From Euborellia annulipes (Eukaryota; Arthropoda; Insecta; Dermaptera; Anisolabididae), in assembly GCA_023213315.1 (NCBI GenBank), contig JAKCPI010014088.1, positions 1-64,000 on the forward strand: a DNA stretch of 64,000 nucleotides, given 5' to 3'. Shown here one piece after another: positions 20,986 through 31,605 of this stretch. A program made the translations under genes and the position numbers. Under the pieces are notes generated by a model. The model was not told the origin of the DNA. It was given only the letters and a program-made list of their open reading frames with translations, and made no database searches. Each line of letters begins with the position of its first letter. Position 1 is the first letter of the stretch.

Positions 20986-22126
20986 AAAAATCTAATTCCC
21001 TCAGGAAATTTAATTTTTAAATTAAGAATTTTTATCTAAAACATGTGGTGGGAGAAAAAGGGGGGCAAATTATAAAAATAAAAAAATTAAAGTACATAAT
21101 CTTTAAATCAGTAAAAAAAAAAAAATATATCATGTTTTTATTAGTTTAAAGTTAAAACAAAAAAATAGAATTTTAGTTTTTTTTTTTTTTTTTTTTTTTT
21201 AGAGTTAAAATGAATGTATTTCTTTTAAAACTCCTTTCAAAGGGATTTTAGTTTTTTAACATCCCTTTAACAATCAACGTGAAAATTTCTCTTCATAAAT
21301 AAATAAATATACAAACATTACTCTTTTAATAATATTGTAGTTTATAGATCAGTTAGGACAAAACAAAAGAGTGGTTTTGTTCTACTTTTTTTTATCAGCG
21401 TGTATAAACAAAGAATAGTTTTTTAATTGTGGGGAACCACAAACAAGAAAAGTATATTGCTTTTTCCCTGTAGGGGTTTAGAGTTTTTAATCAAGCCTTT
21501 GTGTATTTATTTCTTCTTCAAACTATTTATTTTTTGTTAAAATTAAGAACTATTTGAGTTAAGATTAAAAAAAAAAAAACAATGTTCCCTGTAAGATAAA
21601 TAAAGAAGTGAAACGATATTAGCCTATTAATCAATGTTAAGTTTTATTCCTTGAACCCTTAAACAAGTCAAAGGAAAGAGAAAGAGAGAGCCGTCGCCGT
21701 CTTTATTTACGATATGTGACGGGCCTTTAACCAGATTGCTCCATCTCATCCCCTCTCCATGAGGGTGAAGACGATGTGTGGATTGGGACCATGATTTAAA
21801 AAAGAAAAAAAAAACAAAGAAAGGACAAAAACAAGAGAGAGAGAAAACGAATGAGGGGACATTTGTGAGAGTTAAGACGAGTGGATAATCTCCACCCCTC
21901 GGTTTAATTTTTCTCTTGTGTCAGAAAAAGAGAAAAAAAAAGAAAAAAAACTTCGAAGGGATTAATCCGAAAGTCCAATAAAGAGTTCAAAATTAGGCGG
22001 AATAAAAATTACATAAAAAAAAACCTTTAAGTACTAGTTTATTATTTTATTACTAAGAGTTTTTTTTTTTAATTATTAATTAAAATGCCTAGGGGTCAAG
22101 ATATATATGTTATAAGATCTCTAACT
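20986..22126. other. AT-rich spacer
   Basis: Long T and A runs at about 21110 and 21177-21200. A modestly GC-rich patch lies at 21690-21780. No credible gene. Confidence 0.5.
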
Positions 22127-22170
22127 CAGTAGCGTAACTAGATGGGGCTGAAGGGGCGCTTGCCCCCTAA
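22127..22170 (+). mobile_element. hAT-type element 5' end fragment
   Basis: cagtagcgtaactagatggg then gaaggggcgcttgcccc. The inverted form of this end closes the element at 34230-34515. Confidence 0.5.
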
Positions 22171-22171
22171 A

Positions 22172-22259
22172 TTAATTGGTAGCCAATTCAATTTAAATAA
22201 ATTTTTGTCGCATGGAACGGGATGCAAACCCGCGAGCCTTGGTATAAATGGCTAGTATG
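22172..22259 (-). mobile_element. SINE S4 head fragment
   Basis: Minus-oriented S4 with ttggtagccaattcaattta, gggatgcaaacccgcgagcc as B box, then cut by the adjoining hAT-type element. Confidence 0.6.
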
Positions 22260-22516
22260 CGGCGGATTAATACAATTTTGTCGGGGGGGGGGGGGGGGAG
22301 CGTTGTTTTTTTTTTATTTAAGGACTTTGTCGGCATTTATGGCCATTTAGACATATTTCATATTTATTTAAATTGATTGGTAACAAATTCAATTGAAATT
22401 AAAGAGCGGAAATAATAATTTCTTTAGATTACTAGTTTTTATAACTTTGAATTTCTTCTCGGGGGGGGGGGGGGCGATCGCCCCCTCGCCCCCCCCCCCC
22501 CTTTAATCCGCCCCTG
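22260..22516 (+). mobile_element. hAT-type MITE carrying a captured SINE core
   Basis: Very similar to 44393-44655. Starts cggcggattaatacaatttt and ends tttaatccgcccctg, with G and C runs inside both ends. The interior is a minus-oriented S4 tail (cggcatttatggccattta and attcaattgaaatt). The first bases of the 5' inverted repeat and the target duplication are lost in this copy. Confidence 0.7.
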
Positions 22517-22939
22517 ATTAATTATATAATTTAAAATATCTGACCGTCCACATGAAAAGGTACCAAATCTTCACTGGGCTAAATTTTCAGGAGAGTCGAT
22601 TAAAATAAGTTCAAAGAAATCGATTTTTTTTTTTTTTATTACTGATTTTTCATCTTATATGATGAAATATCCGATTAATTAGAATGGATGTATTTTATAT
22701 ACAAAATTTGGAAAAACAAGACTTTAAACACATTTTTCTCAAAACTAGATTTTTCATAACCAAAATTTTAAAAATTCATATCTTCCAAACAAAAAATGAT
22801 AAATAAATTCTAAAAATGCCGGCTTGCTCAGCAGGATATGTTCTGTACAGAAAGCATAAAAACTCAATTTTGATCCCGGTGTCCCGATGTAGATTTGGTA
22901 GGTATCGGTACCTTTTCTTGTGGACGGTCACATATACAA

Positions 22940-23150
22940 ATTAAAAACTTAATGGCATCACGACATGGAATTTTTGACAAACAAGGCGCCGGAACGGGGG
23001 GGGGGGGCCCCCCCCGGCTCGGGGGGGGGGGGGGGGGGAGGTTTTTTTTTTTTTTTTTTTATATATTTTTTAAAAAAATAATTAATGAATCCAATACCTC
23101 CTCTCTCGATATATTATCACACATATATAGATAAGAGAAAGTAATAATGT
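22940..23150 (-). mobile_element. RepA fragment with a GC-rich insertion
   Basis: RepA blocks acgacatggaatttttgaca and tgaatccaatacc plus the left palindrome (ctctcgatatatta to agataagagaaagta) flank about 95 bp that begin caaggcgccggaacggggg, a hAT-type end. The G/C runs make exact boundaries uncertain. Confidence 0.6.
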
Positions 23151-23177
23151 TGAAAGAAATTTACTATGAAACGCTTT

Positions 23178-23372
23178 GCCACATTTATTTCATTTCATTT
23201 AATGTCTTTTTTGGCATCTATGGCCATTTAAACCCCGTCTCTATTTATTTCATTTGAATTGATGACCAATCCACTGATATAAATTTTTGTCGAATGAGAT
23301 GGGATACGAACCCTTGGCCCCTAGGTCAAGAGGCAGAAACTCTATCAGTGAGGTATAGCCCAAGGGCTGATT
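23178..23372 (-). mobile_element. SINE S4, near full length
   Basis: Minus orientation: tail core (ttttggcatctatggccatt, taaaccccgtctc) at low coordinates, spacer, B box gggatacgaaccc, and head ending agtgaggtatagcccaagg. Head variant (gcctcttg) shared with 33622. Confidence 0.75.
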
Positions 23373-24491
23373 TGGCTCATTATTGGAATATCCGAAATCT
23401 TTCTAAATCAATCCGGGCCATTGACTTCTGAATAACAATATTCTACATATAACAGAGACAACTTGGCCCGTTGCTTAGCCTGAAGAATGGCTGTTAGGGG
23501 GAAGGGACAAGAAAGACTGGCAGTAGACGATATAGTCGAAAAAAATGAAAGTTATATTTTGGCAAATCAATTTTATTTTTAATTTTCCGAAATATTAAAA
23601 TTTTTTTACTTGTTTAAAATTTATTTGCCAAAATATAGTTTCGTTTAAATCCTATGACACCTTATTATCAAATCGAAGAAATACCAATCTAAGATCGAGT
23701 AACTCGTGGTTGTAAAAGAGAACGCCAAGAGAAAAGTCTAGTACTTTCATGTCACTTCAGATCAATCTCAATTTTGCATGTAGGGGAGAGAGGGAAGTCA
23801 AGGCCAAGACTTTTTCCTTACATCTCCATCATACCTCTAATAATGTGGCTATTTACAATTCCATTTTTTCTGAATAAATATAACTACGTTTTTTGAGTTT
23901 CAATAATATATGACTGATAAATCATTTAAAAAAAATATCAATAATTATTTTCATTCATGTTTTATTTTGATTAAATAAACAAAAGTTATCATCATAATGT
24001 TAAATGTTATCCATTTATTTTAAAAATATAGGCATTTATTTTTATAAAGCAAGTATGTAATAAAATATTATGAATAATATATACAAAATAGGATTTTATT
24101 TATTCTAATATATCTCCGTCGGATGGGAAAAATATTCATAATGACAATTTTAAGTTCAAACATTCATATTTTTTCTCGTAAAATTAAATCATATAATATA
24201 TAAAAAAATATATAAGAATAAAGTAAAGGGTTTATGAATATATAAATAAACATCATTTAGAAATTTCAAAAGAAAAAAAAAATAATCAGCTTTTATAATC
24301 AAAAGAGAGCTTCTGTTTTCATCTATTAATTTTTAAATATAATTTAAAAGCATGTAATGATAGCAACATTGCCTATATGCAATCATGATAAAAGATGTCT
24401 GAATTTTGCATAGGCCTATTAAAGTTAAAAGCCAGTGATGGTTTTATCCTGGGACTTGCCTCCCTCTCCTTCCACAAAATAAAAGAAATTT
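23373..24491. other. AT-rich spacer with a small inverted repeat
   Basis: Inverted arms of about 27 bp (aactatattttggcaaat type) at 23548-23575 and 23618-23645. No gene seen. Confidence 0.5.
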
Positions 24492-24545
24492 AAAAAATCT
24501 GATGTGACAAGCACAGAACACAACTTTCGATTACCGAAGCTAAGC
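24492..24545 (+). mobile_element. RepA fragment (right palindrome, first half)
   Basis: aaaaaatctgatgtgacaag then cacaactttcgattaccgaa, truncated. Confidence 0.7.
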
Positions 24546-24567
24546 TAGATATACTAGTTTAGATAGA

Positions 24568-24907
24568 GAAGAATTCTTATTAACCTTTATAATGTCCATT
24601 GAATCTAACTTATTAATGTATAGACAAAACTACTATAAAAAAAATTAGTGGCACCCCCATTGGCAATATCGAATGTTTTAGGGGATCTTCTGATAGACCA
24701 TGTATATGAGACAGTAATCGAAAAATTTAGACCGAACTAATATGGTTTTATGTTGATGCCATAAAAGAGGAAACAAAAGTTGGGAACTTAATTAATTGAC
24801 GAACTGAATAAATATCATAGGAATATCAAATATACCTATGAATTAGAACAGGAGAACACGATAACCTTTTTAGATTTAGAAATAAAGAAGGACAATAATG
24901 GACGTTT
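24568..24907 (+). pseudogene. Penelope-like reverse transcriptase relic
   Basis: Several frames, broken by frameshifts and a stop, give peptides in the order expected for the palm of a Penelope-like element reverse transcriptase: ISGTPIGN (24644-24667); SNVLGDLLIDHVYETV (from 24669, one base out of frame); FYVDAI, where YVDD is expected (24746-24763); and YELEQENTITFLDLEIKK with a following DNNGRL. The second catalytic aspartate is Ala. The rest of the polymerase and the GIY-YIG endonuclease are not visible. An S3 SINE inserted directly after the last peptide. The family is known for reverse transcription primed at chromosome breaks or ends; this copy is dead. Confidence 0.75.
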
Positions 24908-24920
24908 ATGGAGGGGGGTA

Positions 24921-25515
24921 GGAGGTGACGTGGCTTATCGGATAAGCTGGGGCTTAGTAATTCGAGGTGAAATTGTACTCCAGTTCGAACCCGGCTTGCC
25001 ACAAAAATTCAACTAATTTGTAAGTCGAGCGTCTCTACCTGAGCAATGGAAATATAATCCCCTCCAGTTTCAGGCACCTAGGGCAGCGTTTTCCAAACTG
25101 TGGGGCGCCCCCCCCTAGGGGGGGGGGATTTTGGTCTCCCACACCAATTTTCTCAAAAATTTTTTTTTTTTTTTAAATAAATAAAATAATTTTAAAAATT
25201 TTGGGGGGTGGGTTTTTTTTTATTAATTATTAATAAAAAAAAAAAATTTATTTTAATATAAATTTTTATTTTTTAAAATAAATATTTTTTGTTTAATTTA
25301 TTTTTTTGGTTTGGGGGTGGCGTCCTATTAAATTTTTTTATGGGGGGGGTGGTCGTACAAATTTAGGATAAAACAAACTAGGGCCTGAGGGATGGGCATG
25401 AACCATTCCTAGATTGATCCTCTCCGGGGCCTTGTACCCGGAGAGTGATACGGAGATCTTCAAGGTCGCAGTACAGAGAAACCCCATGACAACAAATCAA
25501 TCAATCAATCAATCA
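24921..25515 (+). mobile_element. SINE, family S3, interrupted by a hAT-type element
   Basis: Flanked by duplications atggaggggggta (24908-24920) and atggagggggta (25516-25527). Head ggaggtgacgtggcttatcg, B-box-like cagttcgaacccggcttgcc, body with ggatgggcatgaaccattcc and an (AATC)n tail. The same family lies in minus orientation at 33836-34110, where no insertion is present, so the 300-bp excess here is readable as a later event. Confidence 0.85.
25084..25375. mobile_element. hAT-type MITE inside the S3 SINE
   Basis: 5' end cagcgttttccaaactgtgg and ggcgcccccccc is typical of hAT elements. Flanks acctaggg (25076-25083) and aactaggg (25376-25383) fit an 8-bp target duplication with one change. 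The 3' inverted repeat is poorly preserved. Interior is T/A-rich with G runs. Confidence 0.65.
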
Positions 25516-25527
25516 ATGGAGGGGGTA

Positions 25528-26950
25528 ATTAGACTTTAACACGATATTTTCTTGCAAATCGTGTGCCTCTTTCTCCACTGCTAACCGATCACTTTTCGGT
25601 GACGCGACAACGCCTTCCCAGAGCAGACAGGCATTGCGCCTCAAGAACAATTGATGCCTACTCTCCAGGCGCCCATTTAATAATTAACGGAGAGACGAGG
25701 GCTTAAAATTAGATCTAGTCTGATAAAAATTTGATTAATTTAATTATAAGTATTTAGTTTTTTTTTTTACTTTTACTGTTTTTTAATTTATAAACATATA
25801 TTTTTCTCTTCAAGTTGACAATTACTTGAATGCAACAAGAATTCTGTTCTTCTTAATGTTTATCCAAAAAAAAAAGGGGAGAGTTTTTTTTGAACTCGTA
25901 TTGGTCGTCATTCATGAAATCCAACACCGTCGGCGACATGAGGAGATCCCCTCGAGAGGACATGTGGCGCGCTCTATTCCGTGAGCACGCACCAAACGTG
26001 CTTCGGCCCATTTTTTAGAAAGAGAGCGAATGGTTTTTGCCAGTCAAAAAACGTGCCTTCTTCGCATTATGGTACTATTCCTTCTCTTTTTCCTCTCACT
26101 CTCTCTCTCTCTATCATCGATCCCCTTCTTTTTCTACAAAGCCAGAAAGTCTCTAAGGATTTGTCTTTCTCGCTAAAAAAAATCCCTTTGAACGGACATA
26201 TTATACACGGGGATCTGTGCCCGAAATATTAACGCGTCCTGACATTTAAATAAATATATCTAATTTATTAATGGATACTATTAATAATAGCTATATTATC
26301 TCGAGTATGTTTTATTGCCAGTTATATTATTAACGTCATCTGATAAGAGCATTAAGTATTATGTAAATGTAACAATAATCGCTGAAAAAGGATCAAGAGG
26401 ATGACATCCAAAAAGAAGTGGTGTTTAAAACTGACGCCGTTTCTGTCTAAATTTTATTTAACCATCATCACGTGACATGGATATATTCAATTTTAAGTGC
26501 ATATATTAGTCAAGATTTGTGTTTAAAAATAATTTATTCTCATTGTTACTACGATGACAGATTCAGTTCAAAGAGACCTCTAACCTAACATTGAGGATTA
26601 TAATATATATTTTGTACAAATTTTTAGAGATAAATTACAATTTATTAAGTTAAAATAACCCACTGAGATGGTTATTAAGGGTCATCGAGAAGAAATACTG
26701 TAGATAGAAACAGGGTTTCCAATAGATAGCATCACTTGTTTTCTTTGGATTTTTAGAAAAAGTTTTCTGATAATTGAAAAAAAGGCAAAATAGAGAGGAT
26801 TTTCCTCTCTCTTTTGAGTGGGGCTATTGAGCTTCATCACAAAAATTCTAAGGAATCCTTGAGCATCCAAGCACCACGGTACTCAAAGTCACTGTATTAC
26901 AATCACTGTAAACCCAAGAATTAGCCCAAGCAGAATATCATTAAATTCTC
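25528..26950. other. Spacer with an exon-like open frame
   Basis: A patch at 25560-25690 and another at 25900-26020 have above-average GC. In the latter an ATG at 25914 opens 34 codons to TAG at 26016 with a varied, globular-looking composition (for example R-E-D-M-W-R-A-L-F-R-E). No convincing acceptor is nearby. I do not recognise it and do not call a gene. Confidence 0.35.
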
Positions 26951-27110
26951 GAAGGTTTCTATGAAATTTGCAGGTTGTAAGTGCAGATTTTATAATAATT
27001 TGAAACAAATGTTTTTCAGAAATTTTTTTTGCCAAACTTTCTGAAAAATAATTGTTACAAATTATTATAAAAACTTCACGTACAACCTACAAATTTCATA
27101 TTAAACCTTC
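26951..27110. repeat. 72-bp-arm inverted repeat with flanking direct repeats
   Basis: Arms 26951-27022 and 27038-27110 are about 90% complementary around a 15-nt loop. Just outside, a 38-bp direct repeat (cactgtaaacccaag and gcccaagcagaatatc at 26904-26941; related sequence at 27110-27147) frames the structure. Confidence 0.8.
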
Positions 27111-27147
27111 ACTATAAACCTAAGAAACAGGTCAAGCAGAATATCTT

Positions 27148-27977
27148 CCAATTGAATGGATGATCATTATAAACACCATCATGATAGTTCCATATGATGG
27201 TAAAAGAACAATGAATGAAGACTGAAATGCACAATCGGAAATGAAGACCGAAAGATATATATAAGTTTGGATACCAACATCTCTGACCATTGAAACAGAT
27301 AAATATTTTTTCTTAAAACACATGTAATACATATACCTCAGCAGTAGCTATATTAATGACATTAGAAAAAAACTTTCTAGTAATTGAAAAGAAGGCAAAA
27401 GAGAGAGCTTTTTCATTAAAAATTCAAATAAATCTCTTATCTTGCAAATTAAAAGAGAGAGAACTCAAAAGTATATAGATCATTGCAAATTAAAAAAAAA
27501 AATGGAATGGAAATGCGTCAAAATAAATAATTTTTGATTGATCTTCTTAGATCTATACTTAATTTGAAATTGATTTAGAGAAATTCTCGTTATTCGTTAT
27601 TTAATTTAATTCTCCCCCCATCCTTCCCTCGCGTTCTTCATCCACCCATCCTTGTCCTATAACTCTTTTCAATTAAACTTTTAATCTCTCTGTAATCCCT
27701 TTCATCTTGTTTTTTTTTTTTTTTTTGGTCTCTAAATGTTTTAAATATTTAATAAAGATTAAATATCCACTGGATTGGAATTGAAAACAAATTAGAAATG
27801 TTTATGAATATAGATATAAATTCACAGCTCGTTCTCATATACGATAAATAAATTCATCTTAATAGCGATTTAAATAAAGGGTCAGACTAAGCCAAGGGCA
27901 CAACTTTGCCCACCCACTATTCAAGGAAAAAATATTGGTCCCCTCTAAAGTCCCCTCCCCCTAATGGTCCGATGTTT
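27148..27977. other. AT-rich spacer
   Basis: A 17-nt T run at 27710-27726. A block at 27925-27985 (aatggtccgatgttt) recurs near 28890-28935 on the other side of the HINE-like element. No gene seen. Confidence 0.5.
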
Positions 27978-28140
27978 TATATATTACTAGCTGCGGTAGG
28001 GTTGCTTTCGGCAACCCTACCCCGCTAGGCCCTGGCGGGCGGCGTCTCGGGATATGACTAAGAGTTGTCCAGATAAATGTATTTTAATTAATTATGAGGA
28101 AGAGTTTTTATTTTTTATTTTAAATATTTGATTAATATAT

Positions 28141-28462
28141 TTTTCAATTATTTACACCCTAAGAAAGCGTCATTTTAAATTTTATTAAAATCGAATGAAA
28201 AATAAATTTTAGGGGAGGGGGGGGGCAGGGGGGTGATTGGACTTTCTGAGGTCTAAAATACCATTTTTCAATTATTTACACCCTAAGAAAGCCACATTTT
28301 AAATTTTATTAAAATCGAATGAAAAATAAATTTTAGGGGGGGGTCAGGGGGGTGATTGGACTTTCTGAGGTCTAAAATACCATTTTTCAATTATTTACAC
28401 CCTAAGAAAGCCACATTTTAAATTTTATTAAAATCGAATGAAAAATAAAAAAAATAATAATT
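28141..28462 (+). repeat. Three ~120-bp tandem units inside the HINE-like element
   Basis: Units start at 28141, 28265 and 28384 with ttttcaattatttacaccct and end in a G-rich tract plus gattggactttctgaggtc. Copies are about 95% alike; the third is cut. Confidence 0.85.
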
Positions 28463-28746
28463 ATAGGGGGGGGGCGCAGAGCGGAAAAATCTTTTCAAAT
28501 GTCGAATTGTTAGGGAGAGGAAGAGTTTTTATTTTTCATTTTAAAGATTTGATAAATATATTTTCCGTAAAGCGAGTTAGATCCTGTTTTCCAATGCTTT
28601 GCTATGGGGTAATTGATAACCCCCAAAAAGGGGGGTTCCTACCCTAATTCGATATAATGATAGCCTAAAACCACCCCCGGAAAATTCCCTACCCATTAAA
28701 AAAAACTCCATGAAAATCGGACCAGTAGTTTCGGAGTCTATGCGTT

Positions 28747-28749
<3 letters not shown>

Positions 28750-28791
<42 letters not shown>
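28750..28791 (+). repeat. (ACAG)n microsatellite
   Basis: About ten perfect ACAG units at the 3' side of the HINE-like element. Confidence 0.95.
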
Positions 28792-28975
28792 GATTGTCTT
28801 TTATATTATTAAAAGATATATCATTTTACTGGGGAGAAAGTCTAGTTTCTGAATATATAAAAAAAAATTATAGGTCATGTAAGAAAAAATAATGGTCCCA
28901 CTCTACTAGAGCCACCCCTAATAGTCCGATGTTTACCAAACCCCCGTCTCTATTTATTTAAATTCAAAGCAGATT

Positions 28976-29243
28976 TAGTCCAGTCAAAATAGACATTCCA
29001 GTTTGCATTAATTCCCAACAAGCTGGATTTTTGTGCAGGTCTTGAATACGTCATTACAAATGATATGTCAAAAGTCCCCATCGATCCCGCTTGTGCGTTG
29101 TTTTTTATTCGAGGTCAAAGGTCACAAATTTGCGTTTTTTGCGTATATCTCTGAAACAACGAGAGCTATCGAAAAATGGTTTAGACAAAGTTTGTAGATC
29201 GTAAAATTGTCTACAAAAAATATCTCAACACTTTTTCTTCTAC
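28976..29243 (+). repeat. Left terminal inverted repeat of the 2-kb transposon
   Basis: Pairs with 31016-30739. Contains tcgaggtcaaaggtcac and acaacgagagctatcg blocks. The inner edge is cactttttcttctac. Confidence 0.9.
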
Positions 29244-29490
29244 AAAGCATCGCTTTCGAGATATCGTGACTTTAGAGCGCAGAAAAGTCGTACTTTCGAC
29301 TATATGCACACATTTCCGCACCACCTCTGAGGTAGTGTACACGGCGCTTTTTTTTTAACGTGGTTTCCCCAGTAGGAATACTCCACAATATATTTTGATC
29401 GAGGGAATGTAATGGGACACTATTTTATTGATGAAATTTTTTTTTTTATTTAAATTTAATGAAAATTTTAACAGCAAGAAAATTACATCA

Positions 29491-30356
29491 TCATTCAACA
29501 TCAAATTCTTCATAGTCACTCGTTTCTTCTTCATCACTGTCTTCTTCCTCTTCTTGCTCGATTTGTGTAGACTGCTCCAAGAAGAGAGATATATCAGTTA
29601 TATCCTCATCAATTTCGAAACAATCTTCATCTATTACCATACTTTAACTTGAGTTTTGACTTAATTGTTCTATTATCGATCGATGGTTCTTTGCAAATAT
29701 CTTTCAATTCTTGTATTGAAAATTGACAATCATCATGATTTTCAATAAATGCAAATATTTCTTCCATCGCTGAAGTAATAGAATCATTTTCAGGACGACC
29801 GATTTTACCTCCCACTAATGGGTTTTAGAAACGAAGTGTAACAATCACTGTGGTACATAGCCTCAGCAGCAACTAAGTCATATTCATACTGAATGCGGGC
29901 AATGACACTTCTTGCTAGCTCATCAGAACGAGTCTGAGCTTCCTTCAAGATGGTTTTCTTGAAGTCAAGGGTTGAAACTTGAGACACTCTTCGTCGAAGA
30001 TGCTGCGCTTTTTTCATTTCAGCCGTTTTATCTGCTTCATTGCCACAGAACAAACAGTATTTCTTGAAACAAAAAGACGATTCATTACTTCGTACTCTAG
30101 TACGAGGAGGACTAATCCCAGATGTGGTAGCTATCTCCGCCTCACGCTGTCTTTTAGCTGCAGCGATGCTGCTCTTCCGGGTGTATGCTTTACGACACTG
30201 CTTATGTATCGTTACAGATGTTTTGTCCTTCAAATATTCATCGAACCCATCACCCCTTTCAGTACTTGAATCCATTAAAGTCTTTAGCCCACGATCAACA
30301 ACCACAATTTCACCTTCAGTCAAAGATTCATTGCAAATAAAGCAAACTTCTGACAT
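29491..30356 (-). pseudogene. Broken transposon gene for a Cys/His-rich protein
   Basis: Read from ATG at 30356 (MSEVCFICNES). The first 183 codons run to TAA near 29808, and a +1 shift then continues the protein (GRPENDSITSAMEEI) for about 60 codons to TGA at 29627. From 29640 another frame gives an acidic C-terminal tail (EQEEEEDSDEEETSDYEEF) ending at TGA 29493-29491. Two CxxC...C/H-C pairs (CFIC...HKQC near residues 5-55; CLFC...YHSDC near 100-175) suggest zinc-binding modules. The layout resembles a widespread uncharacterised family found in invertebrate transposons. The catalytic middle appears deleted at the KYG junction. Antisense frames here are shadows. Confidence 0.7.
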
Positions 30357-30738
30357 TTTTACAAAATTTTGTAACGGCACTGTTTAAAAAGAGAATATAA
30401 TGCACAAACACGTCTATTCACTACGAAAAACCGTTCAAAACTGACTGCATTTACTAGAGCTATGTCCTTCGGAAAGCAGGTATAAACATGTTTCGACCCG
30501 AAAAATGGAGTGTCGCAGGCAGATGTTTCTCAAGGCCAACCGCCCAATATAATTAGGGACGGACGATGACTCACTCAGAATTGTATATTTTTCACGTACT
30601 TGTGTGCATGGGGCAAATAAAACTATGTTCTAATATTTTGTGTTCAAATGGTTAACCCGATGATGCATACTGGCCACGTATGAGTGTCTATTCGTATTTT
30701 CTATGTTAAAAATAGCCATAATTCGAGAACAGTGCACC

Positions 30739-31016
30739 GTAGAAGAAAAAGTGTTGAGATATTTTTTGTAGACAATTTTACGATCTACAAACTTTGTCTA
30801 AACCATTTTTCGATAGCTCTCGTTGTTTCAGAGATATACGCAAAAAACGCAAATTTGTGACCTTTGACCTCGAATAAAAAACAACGCACAAGCGGGATCG
30901 ATGGGGGACTTTTGACATATCATTTGTAATGACGTATTCAAGACCTGCACAAAAATCCAGCTTGTTGGGAATTAATGCAAACTGGAATCATAATTTAGTC
31001 TATTTTGACTGGACTA
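30739..31016 (-). repeat. Right terminal inverted repeat of the 2-kb transposon
   Basis: Reverse complement of the left repeat. It keeps the taaattatg stretch near the outer end that the left repeat lacks. Confidence 0.9.
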
Positions 31017-31108
31017 ATTGTTGATAAATCTCACAAAGTCAAAAGTTATACTAAGTTATACTAATAGTTCCTTTTGAAGAGCCTCGGTAAAAGTTGTAAA
31101 ATCATTTC

Positions 31109-31234
31109 ATTATTATAAAAGAATTTTGTTTTCGGTTTCCCTGTGGTTTATTTGTAAAAATTACAAGACAGAAACGTTGTAATTTTTACAATAAACAACA
31201 GTTAAACCGAAAACAAAATTCTTTTAATAATGAT
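31109..31234. repeat. 57-bp-arm inverted repeat
   Basis: Arms 31109-31165 and 31177-31231 (attataaaagaattttgttt and aaaacaaaattcttttaata) with an 11-nt loop. About 90% complementary. It lies just outside the 2-kb transposon. Confidence 0.8.
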
Positions 31235-31346
31235 AACAATTGTGAAAACCAAAACTCCAAAATCATTCATCATGTATTAAATAATTAACTCTTTGAATTT
31301 ATCAAAGATTTATATAACAGCATATATTTATATAAAAAAATGAATT

Positions 31347-31605
31347 AGAATTGTCAAAATTTTAAGAATTACTCACCAAATGTAGGGGTTCTGGAGATAA
31401 AATGGATCAGCGAGGAGATGGAGTTGTTAACTGGATTGGTTTCTCATCCCATACTGACTAACAACACACAAACGATATCCAGGTTTGCTACCGTTTTGAA
31501 CCTGTGAAAACAAGAATCAAACCATGTAGAAAAATATATCTCTATAGAATGGTGAGAATGATGTATGAGTGTGTGTGAGAGAGGAGATAGGGATTATTAT
31601 ATTAT
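31347..31605 (-). repeat. Paralogous segment with exon-like core, copy 1
   Basis: About 85% identical to 52957-53190 plus 53460-53475. On the minus strand the core 31501-31377 (125 nt) is bounded by an acceptor-like TTGTTTTCACAG and a consensus donor TTTG|GTGAGTAA. Both sites are conserved in copy 2. Frame 0 from the acceptor gives VQNGSKPGYRLCV, nearly identical in copy 2, and stops after 25 codons; no frame is open through. Flanks are as conserved as the core, so coding selection is not shown. This copy represents the state without the S1 SINE. Confidence 0.65.

Larger units (their letters stand above)
27978..28820 (+). mobile_element. HINE-like (Helitron/Helentron-type) non-autonomous element
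   Basis: 5' end tatattactagctgcggtag followed by two GC hairpins (gtagggttg/caaccctac; cgctaggccctggcggg). The middle has a three-unit tandem repeat of about 120 bp. The 3' end has catgaaaatcggaccagtag, tatgcgttacaaacagac and an (ACAG)n tract, closing with ttatattattaaaagatat. This organisation is typical of HINE-like elements in insects and other invertebrates. No protein frame. Confidence 0.6.
28976..31016. mobile_element. 2.04-kb DNA transposon with long TIRs
   Basis: Left inverted repeat 28976-29243 and right 30739-31016 are nearly perfect complements (268 and 278 bp; the left lacks about 10 bp near its outer end). The outermost bases are tagtccagtcaaaatagac. A 3-bp ATT flank on both sides could be a target duplication, but this is weak. 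Between the repeats lies one broken gene on the minus strand. The element is probably an internally deleted, non-autonomous relative of a transposon whose superfamily I cannot name from sequence alone. Confidence 0.85.

Noticed and set aside
29979..30387. Plus-strand frames of 96 and 115 codons
   Set aside because: They lie antisense to the transposon gene on the minus strand, whose CxxC motifs and acidic tail make it the real coding strand.
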